Numbered from the stretch's first letter, positions 44,106 to 56,667 are shown. The stretch is DNA of 64,000 bases from Gonium pectorale (GCA_001584585.1 LSYV01000019.1:969297-1033296); one strand, 5' to 3'. Notes: generated by a model not told the origin, from the sequence alone. Numbers and translations are program-made.

Positions 44106-45911
44106 CGTGGCATCGTGTGTGTGTGTATGTGTGTGTGTCCACAGCGGCATGATGCACCGAGGTAGATGTGCGAATGTGTCTTGGCACCCGGTCATGTTGG
44201 CTTGCCGGTAACGGCGCCTTGGTGTTTCGACGGTGGGACACTTGTAGCGTGTGTCACACACGCGCTGGGAGACAAGGTACATGGGTAACCTGCTTAGTTC
44301 CAGGCCTGTGTACCGCCGCTCGGCGTTCAGGGCGTGCGGGCAGGGCACACGCCGATGTACAAACCGCTGGACGCCGACGGAACGGTTGCAGAACTGACTA
44401 CCCGCAAGGGAGGCAGCACACACCACATTCAGCCATGTGACAATGCAGCCCTGGTAAGGTGAACCTCCGGGATGGGAGGGCCAGTCTGCACATTTCTCGC
44501 CCTCCTTGCCTCGTGGCCACCCCTACTGCTGGTAACGCTGGGCCTTCTGGTGTCTGTCGCTCGTCGCCGCCGTATAGCGTTACAGCAAGCAGGCGACCAA
44601 CAGCCGAGGCCAGCAGCAGTATCCCCCCCCCCAGGGCGAAGGCCTCACATAACCGGCACTCAAATCCCAAACGCCTACGCCGCCAGGCTACCTGTAAAGT
44701 TCCATTTTCAGAGTGCGCTAGCGGCCGGAATGCATACAGCTCCATCGCACTCACACCGCACACGCACAGAGCGCGCCATGGAAACGCAAGGAAACTGATA
44801 ACCAACGCGCGCCGCCCCTTACTTCGAGCACCGGACCGCACACGGGACTGCACACAGAGCAACCGGGTAGGAGAGTGGGGACCAACGGGCTACTGTGTGG
44901 AAGGACCAGCCCCAAAAACTATAATGCAAAACAACACATAGCGAGGCACACGAGGCCCGATAGATCCCTGGACTATTGTCGCCGTGCACCATGCCCAAAC
45001 ACACACCCTCCTTCCATGCAGCACGGCAGACTCCGCGCAATAAGCGTACGTAAGACCACAAGGGCTCATTCGCCGAGAGGAGTGTAGAATGCCCTCGGCA
45101 AGCCATGGCATGCCTACTGAAGCTCCGGAGCCACGGCAACAAATCCTGACTGCTAACTTCTTCGCAACCTCAGCGCGCTGCGTTGCCTTCGGCTCCAACC
45201 GCAGCAGCGCCTGAAGACACTCACCATGTATAGGGCATTTAAGACGCCCGAGCATTAGTAATAGGGGCCCAACAGTCAACCGTGATCTACCAATTGCAAC
45301 CCCAGCTACCTGGATGCAACACCGCTGTCAGCGGCTGACAACATTAATACGGGCCGACGACCGGGCTGCGCTGCGGCTGCCACGGCGGCGCAGTGCGGTT
45401 CGCATGCCAGGCGCGACTGCATAGCCGGCCACGCCGAGCCACGCTCAACCAGTTGTAACAGCGTTGCCAGAAGGCCTCTAGATGCTGGGCCGGCCCGGGA
45501 ACTGGTTCTTATTGTGCGGGATAGATACACGCCCCTGCTACACTTGCATTGCAGGAATCGCACCAGCAGCGCGCTCCAGGTGCGCGCCCCGGACAGCTCC
45601 GTACACACGGCCACAAAATCGACCCAATGACATGACAGCTTTTGCGGGCACACGTGAATCGCAATGTAAGCGCATTGTCTTTGCAAGCCCCATCCACAGG
45701 GTCCATACGTGCATGGTCCATGGTACTCACTGCCCACGGTCTGCCCACGCGCTCTGCACATACTGGCCAACCCTGTGCCAACCGAGTATGAGCGTTCCTG
45801 GCCGCATGCCTGACCACCTGGAATTTGTTAGTGGCCAGTGCGCTCTCCACCGCGAATGTCTCTGACCGACGGAGTGAGATCAAGACAGGGGCACGGACAG
45901 TAGTGCGGGGG

Positions 45912-48225
45912 CTACATCTTCACCTCTGGCGGCATCTCGCCCACCAGCTGCTCCCAGATGCCCAGCAGCCGCAGCAGCAGCACCGCCTCCGCAGCCGGGT
46001 GGCCGCCGCAGCCGGGCAGCCAAGCGTCCCAGCACGATTGCAGCTCCTGCGTGGTGGCACGAGATCCGAGGTCGCACAAGAATCAAGCGTAGTGCACTAT
46101 GTAGGCGGCAGAGCCCTCCCTGATTGCGAAGTAAACCGCACGAAATATGCGCGCTGCATAATGGCACCACGTCAGCTTCTGGATAAGGTCAAATTTCGCT
46201 CTGTAACACGACGAGGGGAAGTATACCCAAGTGATCTACAGTGACAATGCAGAAGGAACAGCGGCATTAAGTAATCAGCCGCGCTGCAGCCTCATCTCAA
46301 CGAGTGCGGACTCGTAGTGCAACTAAACACGTCCGTACGGGGCCGTGTCGTACCTGCTCCAGCGCCTCCAGCACACCCTTCTCTGCGCTGTAAGCTGCCG
46401 CAGCGCTCGTGACCGTCAAGTCCGGTGATAAGGACGCCGCAACTGCCTCCACGGCGCTCAGCAGCTCCTCTGCGTCCCGAAACGCAGCCAGCACCGCGCC
46501 ACACGACCGTGGGAGCACCTGGTACGACACCAGTAGCGCCTCCTGCTCGTCCTCCGAGTCACTGGCATCGCTGCGTCCTGTGCTGCTCGCCGTGGCGACA
46601 CGATCTCCCAGGTCCTGCATCCACGCCCGCAGGGCCAGCGGGGATCTCGCCGGCACTGACAGGTAGGGGCCGTGAAGGAGGAGCAGGTGTCGCTGGCGGC
46701 CGCTGAGTTCCTCAACAGGTGGCCTGCTTCGGAGCCGCCGCAACAATGCCGTGCTGAGACCCTCCACCTCCGCCTGCTGCTCCACAGCCTCTCCGGGCTG
46801 TGCGTCCAGCAGGGCCTGCTGTGAGGCCTCCGCCCGCTGTTCCAGGGGCATGCTGTCGTGGGCAGAAGTGCCTGCTGGGCTGCATGGGTGCACCCCTGAT
46901 GAGGCGATGCGCTGTGACTGCTGCTGCAGGCTAGGTGCGGCCTGCTCCTTCAGGGTCAGCCGCAATTTTCCTTTGAACACTACCATTCTTGGAGCGCCCA
47001 GGCGTGCAATGGCCACCTTCATTGCGGCCACTGACGTGGCGTGCAGCGTTGTGACGTCCACTGAATTGCTGCGCCGGGCCAGGGCCCACAGCGGCCGCAG
47101 CTCAGGCGCCTCCAGCGATGATGGGCCGCCCGTGTCGTCAAGACTGAGACCGGAGAGCTGCAAGCGCTCCAGTCGTGGGCCCATGGCGCGGCTCGACATG
47201 ATGGCTGCCGCCGCAGAGGCAAAGGCGCTGGCATCCTTGGACGCATACCCATTATCATTGTCAGGGCCGTCCGTTTCGCTGAGGATCATCTCCTGAATGC
47301 GCCCATCCTCAAGTCTGATGCGCACGTCCCCGTAGCCGTTCACACAGTAATCGTAGGTGAGGGTGTGCACGCTAGCTGGGACGTGGTCCAGTATCAAGCG
47401 GAGCACAGCTACGTCGACCAGTGACTTCGAAGAGGACAACTCATAGTACTCACCAACTGACAGGTTGAACTCCTGCAGGCCGTGTAGCTGTGATAAGCAG
47501 GCTGCGCCCTTGGGGGTCACGCCCTCTGCCTCTGGATACGGGGTTGTCACTACGCTCAACTTCCGCAGCCTGCCCGCCAGTGGGCTGAGGTGCTCCAGGC
47601 TGCGGCCGCTGGGCAGCGTCAGCTCCTTCAGCTGCGTAATCGACGCCAGGGCGTTGAACATCAGCTGCTGCCGCACCGGCTCATACGACATTCCCTCGAA
47701 CCCAAACAGGTCCAGGTCCTGTAGCCCTGGCAGCAGCGATGCCAATGCCAGGACGACGTCCTCAGCCTGCCACGCTGCGTGAGACGTGTCACCCATCTCC
47801 ACAAAAAGGCGTAGGTGAGAGATGCGCTGTCGTTGTTGAAGCGCCAGGCCGATGAAGGGGAAGCAGGCCAGGGCTGCCAGGTCCCCGTCGTCGCCGTTGT
47901 CGGAGCTGCCATCCCCCTCGTTGGAGGGCTTCAGCCTAAGGCGGACGCGGGAATACACCGGCCAGCGCTCGAGCGATGGCAGCTGGCCAGTTGACCAGGG
48001 CTCGTGGTCTTGCTGCCTCACGGTCAGCTTGAGCTCTGACACGTTTTCATCGACCAGCGCGCACAGCTCGCGGCACGTCAGCCGGAGGTTCTTAAGGGTG
48101 TGCGTATGGAATGCACTCTGAAGGATGCCAACAAGCTTCCGGGCGGCTGGTTGAGCCGCCTGAAGCACCTCGATCAAGTTCATACTGGAGCGACCGTCCC
48201 GAACCCGGCCCGTAAACGTGGCCAT
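45912..48225 (-). CDS. F-box/LRR-like protein, duplicated copy 1
   Basis: Two exons on the minus strand: 46354-48225 (624 codons) and 45912-46046 (44 codons plus TAG), joined at a phase-0 CAG|GTACGA donor and a GCAG acceptor; 668 aa. The ATG at 48225 gives MATFTGRVRDGRSSM; a second Met 14 codons on aligns with the likely start of copy 2. Residues ~15-66 (EVLQAAQPAARKLVGILQ, LRLTCRELCALVDENV) resemble a degenerate F-box. Residues ~70-400 have irregular Leu-rich repeats (LPSLERWP, LLPGLQDLDLFG, ITQLKELTLPSG, LAGRLRKLSV, LSQLHGLQEFNL, LERLQLSGLSL). A Gln/Ser-rich linker and a helical C-terminal domain follow, ending WEQLVGEMPPEVKM. It is about 90% alike to copy 2 in many blocks but strongly different in others. 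Function unknown; an SCF adaptor role is only a guess. Confidence 0.78.
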
Positions 48226-50052
48226 CAGTGGCTGCTGGGATTCGTTATTGCTGATTTCATATTGCTAACAATTATGGGAGAGCTTGCATATGAACAGGAT
48301 CCAGCAACAGCAGCAGGATACAGAATACAGGATCCACGTACAAAACAGCAGGCAGGCTGGAATGCTGCCCATTGGCCCTTGACTTCGTGGCCCATGGAAA
48401 TGGAGCATTATCAAGGGCGCTCCTGTGGGCGGTCCCAATGGGCTGCGTGTCCCAATCACCTGTCCGTTCGTCCGTCAGTGCGTCCACATCAATTTCATTG
48501 ATAGACCCACCCCAAGGTTGCAGTTGTCACCCGACTGTCCTCCCAGATCTAGCTCATCCAATGCCATCAAACCCTCTCGCCGACCCCACCCTCCCCACCG
48601 GCGCTGACTGCCGCGGCTCCACGCCCAATCACAGCGCCACGCGGGACCGGAGAAGGGCACGGAGAAGGGCGAGTGGTGCCCCCGTGGTACCGGCGTTGCC
48701 GAGGGCCCATGCATGCGGCGGCCGCCGTCCTGTCGGCCTTTACCTGTCGGCCGCCGTTACCGTTTAAAGGCAGAAAGCGGCGAGCCTAGGATATCAAGGT
48801 GCTGCACGTCACATGTCTTGCTCTGTACCCGCCCGCCCTACTGGAAACGTCGCGCCTTTGGGTATGGCCGTAGAGGCGGGCTCCCTCTTTCTGTGCAGAT
48901 TACTCTATTTTGCTTCACGTCGCGCCGACTGGTGGCGCTGACGGCAATATTGGAGTACAGAATGCCTCGAATCCTCGATGCAATTGGCACCGTGGGTGCG
49001 TTTGTTCCATTGGGTAACCCCGGGGTTGACAGCCGCGTCTGTTGGGTGTTGCATTGGTGATATCTCATATGCCGTAGTAGCTGTGCCCTGCCACCACATG
49101 TTGACATAATAGTAGGGTCGTTTGTCTTATGTGCTAAGCTTAGGCCCGTGCGTGCACGGGACCCAACAAGTACAGTCCGCCATGTGCAGCCTTAGTTTCC
49201 AAACCGCAATTACACGGGCCGGACTGACCGGCCATAGCTCATGAGCGCAACAATGCGGACAGCTCCGCTACCTGCACATGGCAGCCGCACCCTCTGCCCT
49301 ACCAGCCCACTACACAACTGCCTCCTGGTGCCCAGCCTAACGGCCTACCAGACCGCAGCTAGCGCAGCAAAAACCGCTTTTAGCGTTCCACATTCCCACG
49401 GGCAGAAGGCGGCGCGGCGCGCCAAGCAAACCGCGTCCGCGGGAGGGGCCCCTGCATGGCTCCGTGAGAGCGGAACCGCAACCTCACTACCGCTAGTAGC
49501 TCCCTTTGTGCGTGGAACGTCGAGGGTATGAGCCATACCTGACAGGACAGCTCCTAGCGCCCCCACGCCTTCCGCACGCAGACCTAATGCGTAATGCCGG
49601 TACTAGTTACCTGCCTACACTCCTCCTGCTGTGCCCCACGGGTCTCCCTAGAACAAGCGACGTGAGCGCATCCATGTACAACCTGAAGTTTAACCATCCA
49701 AAGCCCCGCACCTCTCAACCCGTGCAAGGATCCGGCGCTGCCGGCGGCGCGCGGGCTAGCTTGCCGGCCCCTCCCTCGCCACGCTTCACCGTCACACCAC
49801 GTGATGCTCTCCACTGCCGCGTTGTTCCGTGAGGCACGGGTCCGGCGTTGCCCCACAGAGGTGCCCCCCTTCCCCAACCTCTGCAGCCCCGATGACCTGC
49901 GCCGCCTGCCCCGCCTCCTGACCGTCAATTCATTTATGCCCATCCACCCAGTCGGGCTGCACTTAGTCCATTCCCGTCTTCCCTCCTCCCCATCGCCACT
50001 CCTCGCGTCCCAGCTCTTATTGCTTGCTTGCGCAGTCCTCGTGCTCCAGCTC
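48226..50052. other. Intergenic within duplication unit 1
   Basis: Spacer between LRR copy 1 and the CCT6 fragment. It holds dispersed-repeat copy 3 (48807-48906). The part from about 49240 matches unit 2 from about 55840. No coding exon is supported. Confidence 0.6.
48807..48906 (+). repeat. Dispersed ~100-bp repeat, copy 3 (forward)
   Basis: Shares CGTCACATGTCTTGCTCTGT, CTGGAAACGTCGCGCCTTTG and GGCTCCCTCTT with copy 1 at 27372-27474; the two are the closest pair in the family. It is absent from the matching place in duplication unit 2, so it inserted after the duplication or was lost there. Confidence 0.85.
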
Positions 50053-51508
50053 TCATTGCTTGCGCATGTTGATGCCGGCGCGCATCACCTCGTCCACCAG
50101 CAGCAGCTGCCCCGCCAGAACAGGGGCCGACTGCAGGATCTGGCGCTTCACCAGGTAGTTGTCGTACACGCCTGTGGGTGGTTGTTGTACACAATAGGAC
50201 GGGAGGGGGAGCGCTGTTCGCCGGGGCACGCGCTTACGGGTGCTGGATTGTTGAATCGACTTGCAAGGCCAAGCAAGTCAGGCTTGCTGCGAGCATGACC
50301 CCAGCAACCGCATCCAGTTCCTTGTCGCCAGCCGCGCGCAGGGCCGAAAAGGGGCCCTCCCCTCTCGCTCCTATTTGACGCCTTCTAAACCTCTCGCAAA
50401 GCTGTTCCCCCGCCCCAGCCGGCCCCGCTGTCGCAAGCCCAAAACGTCAAGCCCCGCTTGGTAAGAAACCAGATAGAAACCGCTCACCCGCCGTGGAGGG
50501 GTCCATCGGCTCGCCGGTCGCGATGTCCAGCCCCACCACATTGCCGCGCTCGTGCTCCTCCTGCGCCGGTTGGAGGTTGGTGGTCGGTGGTTGAGACAGC
50601 GTCATCAGCCTGGCGCTTGAAAGCACGTGTGCTAGGACCCCCCACTTCCCGACCCCACTCGTCACACAGCCCCCGCACGTGCCGCTTGTTCGATGTCACG
50701 CGTGTCACACTCCCGCACCACACCAGCAGGGACCAACCGTCAGCCTGAGCTCGCACACATGCCGACTTCCGTGCAACGCATGCATGTGCGGACACCAAGG
50801 ACCACCCTGCCACAGCAACATCTCCAGTGCTGCTGCTGGATGCAAGCCCATTTCAGCCAAATCCACGCCCTATAATCCCCCCGGGGCCTCCACCCAAAAC
50901 CCATACCAGGACCACTGCCACCATCCCCCTCCCCACCTGCAGCTTGATGATGGCCTCCTGCGAGTCGTGCCCGCTGTTGTCCGCCAACGCCTTGGCCAGC
51001 CCCAGCAGCGCCTCCGCAAACGCCTCCAGGCCCAGCTTGGCGCGACCCGCCACGCTCTTGCGCGTCACGGTTCGCAGGTGGTGCGCAGCCGCCACCTCGA
51101 AAGCGCCGGCGCCTGGCGGACAGGCAGCCCCAATAGGTTTAGCTTGTGTTTTCACATGTTCAGCAATAACCCGGACGGAGGAACCCTCAGGTCTCTGGCA
51201 AACCGTTTGCTTCACGTTCTTGATTACACGGGTGGGTGGTGGATGAGGCAACTGGTTTACACTTGTCTACTCATAACGGGCGCATGGTTGGGATGCCAGA
51301 AGATGCATCGGCAGCTAGAGCGCATGGTAGCTGCTGGAAGGCAATCCCTGGATCCCCATCTTCTCCACACCACCCGCCCGTTGCGCGCCTGGCGCCCCGT
51401 CGACATGCCAGCCCACAAATCTGTCCACTTCAACCTCCTGTCGAGCCAAGACCCGGGGCGCCTCCCCCTCCCCCTCCCACGCCTCTCACGCACCCGGAAT
51501 GACAGCGC
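50053..51508 (-). pseudogene. Truncated 3' copy of CCT6 (duplication remnant)
   Basis: Contains the last three CCT6 exons and a scrap of the one before: 50937-51112 (starts [11 protein letters not shown]), 50488-50560 ([13 protein letters not shown]) and 50053-50171 ([10 protein letters not shown] to the TGA after MRKQ). Splice sites, phases and the stop are intact, and exon 50937-51112 looks identical to its partner 57528-57703. The fragment ends where homology to the exon at 58093-58162 stops, at about 51508, giving way to the start of duplication unit 2. It lacks a start codon, the ATP-binding N-terminal exons and any CCT6 promoter, so it cannot make a chaperonin subunit. It could be transcribed only from a chance upstream promoter. 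Confidence 0.92.
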
Positions 51509-52916
51509 GGAGGCAGCACACACCACATTCAGCCATGTGACAATGCAGCCCTGGTAAGGTGAACCTCTGGGATGGGAAGTCCATCCTGCACATTCCACGC
51601 CCTCCTTGCCTCGTGCCCACCCGCGCTACTGGTAACGCTTGACCTTCTGGGCTTTGTATGCACCAGAAGACCGCACAGCGTCGCAGCTGTCACCGCCGCA
51701 CAGCGTGACAGCAGCAGGCGTGACCAACAGCCGCGGCCACCAGCAGTACCGTATCTCCCCCAGGGCGAAGGCCGCATATAACCGGCATTTAGATCCCAGC
51801 CGCCTATGCCATGGCAGCTAATTGCGAAGAACTCCCAGGCTATCTGCAACCCTCCAATGGTCAGACTGCGCTAGTGGCCGGAAAGAGTACGTCCATCGCA
51901 CGCGCACCGCACACGCCCAGAGTGCGCCTTGGAGAAGTAACCAACGCCCTGCACCCCTCACTTTGACAACCGGACCGCACGCAGAGCGATTGGGTAGGAA
52001 AGCGGGGAACAACTGGCCACAGTAGAAGGACAAGCCCAAAGAACTGTGATGCAACACAGTGAAGAGCGCGGCACACGAGCGAGGCCCGATAGAACCCCGG
52101 AACATCGTCGCCGTACACCATGCCCAAACACGCACCGTCCTTCCACGCAGCACGGCAGACTCTAAGCAGACGTACGACCACAAGGGCCCATGCGCCGCGA
52201 GGAATGTAGAATGCCCTCGGCAAGCCACGGCATGCCTGCTGAGGCTCGCAAGCCACGACTAAGCAACAAATCCTGCTGCTGGCATCTTCGCGACCTTAGC
52301 GCGCGGCGTTGCCTTCCACCGCAGCAGTAGCCACCATCAGACACACACCATTTATAGGACATCAAAGACACCGAGCACTAGTTATAGGGGCAACAGTCAA
52401 CACAGTCAACTGTCATCTACCAATTGCAGTCCCAACTACCTGGATGCACCATCGCTGTCAGCGGCTGACAACAATTAGTACAGGCCGATGGCCGGGCTGC
52501 GCTATGGCTGCCACGGCGGCGCCGAAAGGCTTATGATACATGCAAAGCGCAACTGCATCGCTTGTCAGCCATGCACACATTGGAAGAAACGCACCAGCAG
52601 CACGTTCCAGTGTTGCCCCGGCCACAAACATGATCCAATGACATCACAGCTGATGCAGGCACACGTGAATCACATACAAGCACACAGGTATCGTATTCTC
52701 GATTCACAGGTCCCATACGTGCATGGTCCATGGGACACACTGCTGGTCTGCCCACGCGCTCTGCACATACTGGCCAACCCTGAGCCAACCAAGCATGAGC
52801 ATTCCCGGCAGCATGCCTGACCACCTGGAACCCGGCTAGCGGCCCTTGCGCTCTCTCCCGCTCATGTCTCTGACCGACCGAGCCAGGTCAAGACAGGGGC
52901 ACGGACAGTGTGGGGG
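51509..52916. other. Non-coding spacer at the start of duplication unit 2
   Basis: Matches 44409-45911 of unit 1 with many small insertions, deletions and substitutions. No exon with support on either strand. It lies downstream of LRR copy 2 (minus) and would include its 3'UTR. Confidence 0.6.
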
Positions 52917-55196
52917 CTACATCTTCACCTCGCACGGCATCTCGCGGACCAGCTGCTCCCATACGCCCAGCAGCCGCAGCAGCAGCACCGCCTCCGCAGC
53001 CGGGTTGCCGCCGCAGCCGGGCAGCCAAGCGTCCCAGCGCGACTGCAGCTCCTGCGGGTTGACGAAAGATGGCTGTAGGCGCGCGCACAACCATCGAGCG
53101 AGGTGTACTAGGTAGGCGCCAGAGCCCACTCTGACCGCAAAGCAAAGCATGCAAGACATGCTGCCCAACGGCATCGCGCCAGCTTTTGGGTACCGCCAAA
53201 TGCAGCTCTGTGACACGCCGAAGGGTAGCCTATGTACGTAACCTGAATGGACAACGCAGAAGAAGCGACATTATGCAACCAGCCGTGCTGCAGCCTCCCC
53301 TTAATGCGTGCGGACTTGTAGCGCCGACCTATTTGAAATGCCAACCTAGTAAACACGCTTGTACGGGACGTATGAGCCGTGTCGTACCTGCTGCAGCGCA
53401 TCCAGCACTCCCCATTCTGCGCTGGAAGCTGCCGCAGCGCTCGTGACCTTCAGCTCCGGTGACAAGGATGCCGCCACCGCCTTCACTGCGTCCAGCAGGC
53501 CCTCAGCGTCCCGGAACGCCGCCAGTACCGCGCCGCGCCAGCGTGGAAAGACCTGGTACGACAGCAGCAGCGCCTCCTGCTCGTCTTGCGAGTCACTGTC
53601 ATCACTGCGTCCTGTGCTGCTCGCCGCCACGGCGACGCGATCCCCCAGGCACCGCATCAACGCCCGCAGGGCCCGCGGGGATCTTGCCCTTACTGACAAG
53701 AAGGGGCCGTGGAGGAGGAGCATGCGTCGCTCATAGCTCTCGAGCTTCGCAACAGGCGGCCTGCTCCGGAGCCGCCGCAACAACACTGCGATGAGCCTCT
53801 TCATCTCTGCCTGCTGCGCCACAGCCTCGCCGGGCTGTGCGTCTAGCAGGTCCTGTTCCAGGGGCATGCTGTCGTGGGCAGAAGTGCCTGCTGGGCTGCA
53901 TGGGTGCACCCCTGATGAGGCGATGCGCTGTGACTGCTGCTGCAGGCTAGGTGCGGCCTGCCGCCTCAGGGTCAGCTGTAGTTTCCACTTGAACGCTAGC
54001 CTTCTTGGAGCCCCCAGGCGTGCAATGGCCACCTTCATTGCGGCCACTGACGTGGCATGCAGCGTTGTTACGTCCACTGCATTGCTGCGCCGGGCCAAGG
54101 CCCACAGCCGCTGCAGCTCAGGCGCCTCCAGCGATGATGGGCCGCCCGTGTCGTCAAGACTGAGACCGCGGAGCTGCAAGCGCTCCAGTCGTGGGCCCAT
54201 GGCGCGGCTCGACATGATGGCTGCCGCAACAGAGGCAAAGGCGCCAGCATCTTCGAACGTATATCCAGTGTCGAAATCAGGACCGTCAGTTCGGCTGATG
54301 GTTACCTCCTTGATGAGCCCACCCTCCAGGGTGATGCGCACGTCCCCGTAGCTGCTTGTAGAGTAAGCGTAGGTGAATGTGTGCACGCTAGTCGGGACGT
54401 GGTCCAGTAGCAAGCGGAGCACAGCTACGTCGACCAGTGACCCCACAGGGAAAGGCATGTCGAAGTCACCCATAACTGACACGTCGAACTCCTCCAGGCC
54501 GTGTAGCTGTGATAAGCAGGCTGCGCCCTTGGGGCTCACGCCGTCTGCGTCTGGATCCTTCATTTCTAAGCTCAGCTTCCGCAGCCGGCCCGCCAGTGGG
54601 CCGAGGTGCTCCAGGTTGCGGCCGCTTGGCAGCGTCAACTTCTGCAGCTGCGTCATGGACGCCAGGGACTTGAACATCAGCTGCTGCTGCAACGGCTGAT
54701 ACGACATGCCGGCGAACCACAGGTCCAGGTCCTGCAGCCCTGGCAGCAGCGACGCCAGAGCCAGGACGGCGACCTCCGCCTGCCAAGCAGCGTGCGGCGT
54801 GCGGCCCACCCACATCAGGATCAGGCGAGAGATGCGCTGCCGTTGTTGAAGCGCCAGCTTGATGAAGGGGACGCAGGCCAGGACCGCCAAGTGCCCGTCG
54901 TCGTGGTTGTCGGAGATGCCGCCCCCATCGTGGACGGGCTGCAGCCTGAGGCGAACGCCAGTGCACGCCGGCCAGCGCTCCAGCGACGGCAGCTGACCAG
55001 TGGACCAGAGCTCGTGGTCTTGTTGCCTCACGGTCAGTTCGAGCTCCGACACGTTGTCATCAACCAGCCTGCGCAGCTCGCGGCACGTCAGCCGCAGGTG
55101 CTTCAGGTTGCCGCCATCGGGATATTTTCCCTGGAGAATGCCAACAAGCTTCCGAGCGGCTGGTTGAGCCGCCTGGAGCACTTCGATCAAACGCAT
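52917..55196 (-). CDS. F-box/LRR-like protein, duplicated copy 2
   Basis: Two exons on the minus strand: 53388-55196 (603 codons) and 52917-53051 (44 codons plus TAG), joined in phase 0; 647 aa. I chose the ATG at 55196 (MRLIEVLQAAQPAARK) because it matches the internal Met of copy 1. The frame stays open to an ATG at 55427, which would add 77 residues with no counterpart. The layout is as in copy 1: F-box-like start, irregular LRRs (LPSLERWPACTGVRLRL, LLPGLQDLDLWF, MTQLQKLTLPSG, LERLQLRGLSL), Gln/Ser-rich linker, and a helical end (WEQLVREMPCEVKM). It lacks the seven-residue RAEASQQ segment of copy 1. A block of 108 bases (53854-53961) is identical to copy 1 (46838-46945), while neighbouring LRR segments differ strongly. 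Function unknown. Confidence 0.78.
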
Positions 55197-56667
55197 ATAC
55201 AGCGACCTTTCCGATGCCGACCCGGAAGTATATGGCTTCTTGTTTTCTGCGTGGGCACGGAATGTGTGTGCTAGGAGTGCTAGGGCTGTATGTACGACAG
55301 GCTTCACCTGTGCATCAAACCCTCTCGCGGACCCCACATCTGACAGTTGCACCTCGCGCACAGCCACATCAACGACACAATCCTTTGCAACTGACATGTG
55401 GGCATGGTTGCGCAACGGCCTGTACATATGGTCGTACAGTACATAGCATGTATCAACGTAGTCTGGTCATCACTGGTGATGCGTCTGCCCGTCCTTCACG
55501 CGTAACGGATTGCATCTCATCATAGTCAGCTACACGCAACGTCTGAAGGATTTGTATGTAAGTGCATGTGTAAAGAAGAGAACCAGAAACGGGGAAGGCA
55601 GCCTCTACGGACATATACACCCGAGGGTGTGATGTTTCCAGCAGGGAGCCGAGTACAGGGCATGGCGGGTCTACGAGCAGACGGGCCCTATGTAAGTGTA
55701 CTGTCGTAGCAGTTTGCTGTTGTTCATGACATGGTCAGCGGTAAAGACCCATGGCGCCATGGCACCCCAACCGGCTTAAGGGGGCGTATGTTCAAGTCTT
55801 GTTTGAGTGTTGAAATCGGATGCAGCACCCTTAGATCTTGAGCGCATTTGGCACGGACAGCTCCACTCAGGGGCCCTCCCCTGGCTCCGACACTTGCACA
55901 TGGCAGCCGCGATTTCAGCCCTTTCAGCCCACAGCACGCCTGCCTAGCGGCGCCCCGCCAAATGGCCTACCATACCGCAGCCAGTGCAGCCACGGCCGCG
56001 CTAGGCGTTCCCGGATTCACGGGCACAAGGCGGCGCGCGAGACAAGCCAACTGCGCGGGCGGGAGGGGCCCCTAATGGCTCGGTACGCGCGGAACCGTAT
56101 CTCCACTGCCATTATGTGCGTGGAACACCGAGCGGTTGAGCCATTACTAACAGGACAGCTCCTAGCGCCCCCACGCCTTCCGCCCGCAGACCTAATGCGT
56201 AATGCCGGTACTAGTTACCTGCCTATACTCCTCCTGCTGTGCCCCACGGGTCTCGCTAGAACAAGCGACGTGAGCGCATCCATGCACAACCGGCCTGCCT
56301 GGAGTTCAACCATCCAAAGCCCCGCACCTCTCAACCCGTGCAAAGACGCGGCGCTGCCGGGTTAGCTTGCCGGCCCGTCCCTCGCCTCGCCTCGCCATCA
56401 CATCACACCGCATGACGCGACGCGCTCCACTGCCGCGTTGTTCCGTGAGGCACGGGTCCGGCGTTGCCCCACAGAGGTGCCCCCCTTCCCCACCATCTGC
56501 AGCCCCGATGACCTGCGCCGCCTGCCCCGCCTCCTGACCGTCAATTCATTTATGCCCATTCACCCAGTCGGGCTGCCCTAGTCCATTCCCGTCTTCCCTC
56601 CTCCCCATCGCCAATCCTCGCGTCCCAGCTCTTATTGCTTGCTTGCGCAGTCCTCGTGCTCCAGCTC
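55197..56667. other. Spacer between LRR copy 2 and CCT6
   Basis: Upstream region of LRR copy 2 and 3'UTR of CCT6 (both minus-strand genes). It contains dispersed-repeat copy 4 at 55573-55670. The part from about 55840 matches unit 1 from about 49240. No coding exon is supported. Confidence 0.6.
55573..55670 (-). repeat. Dispersed ~100-bp repeat, copy 4 (reverse)
   Basis: The reverse complement reads CCATGCCCTGTACTCGG, GCTGGAAACATCACACCCTC, GGGTGTATATGTCCGTAGAGG, CTTCCCCGTTTCTGGTTCTC. It lies upstream of LRR copy 2, at a place not equivalent to copy 3 upstream of LRR copy 1 and in the other orientation. Confidence 0.8.

Larger units (their letters stand above)
42699..44408. other. Intergenic, repeat-rich, left of the segmental duplication
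   Basis: No coding exon supported. It carries a short AGTTAGC triplication (43060-43082), a TG run (43433-43456), the minisatellite cluster at 43500-44105 with a 20-base gap, and the left edge of duplication unit 1 at about 44409. Confidence 0.6.
44409..51508. repeat. Segmental duplication, unit 1
   Basis: Begins with GGAGGCAGCACACACCACAT and runs through the LRR-like gene copy 1 to the truncated CCT6 exon. Matching anchors in unit 2: 44411-44480 with 51511-51580; the LRR genes 45912-48225 with 52917-55196; 49505-49680 with 56115-56285; and 49840-51250 with 56445-57840. Similarity is near-identical over the CCT6 part and patchy over the intergenic parts. Confidence 0.9.

Noticed and set aside
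55197..55427. 77-residue N-terminal extension of LRR copy 2
   Set aside because: Open in frame, but it has no counterpart in copy 1, whose internal Met matches the start at 55196; kept only as an alternative.
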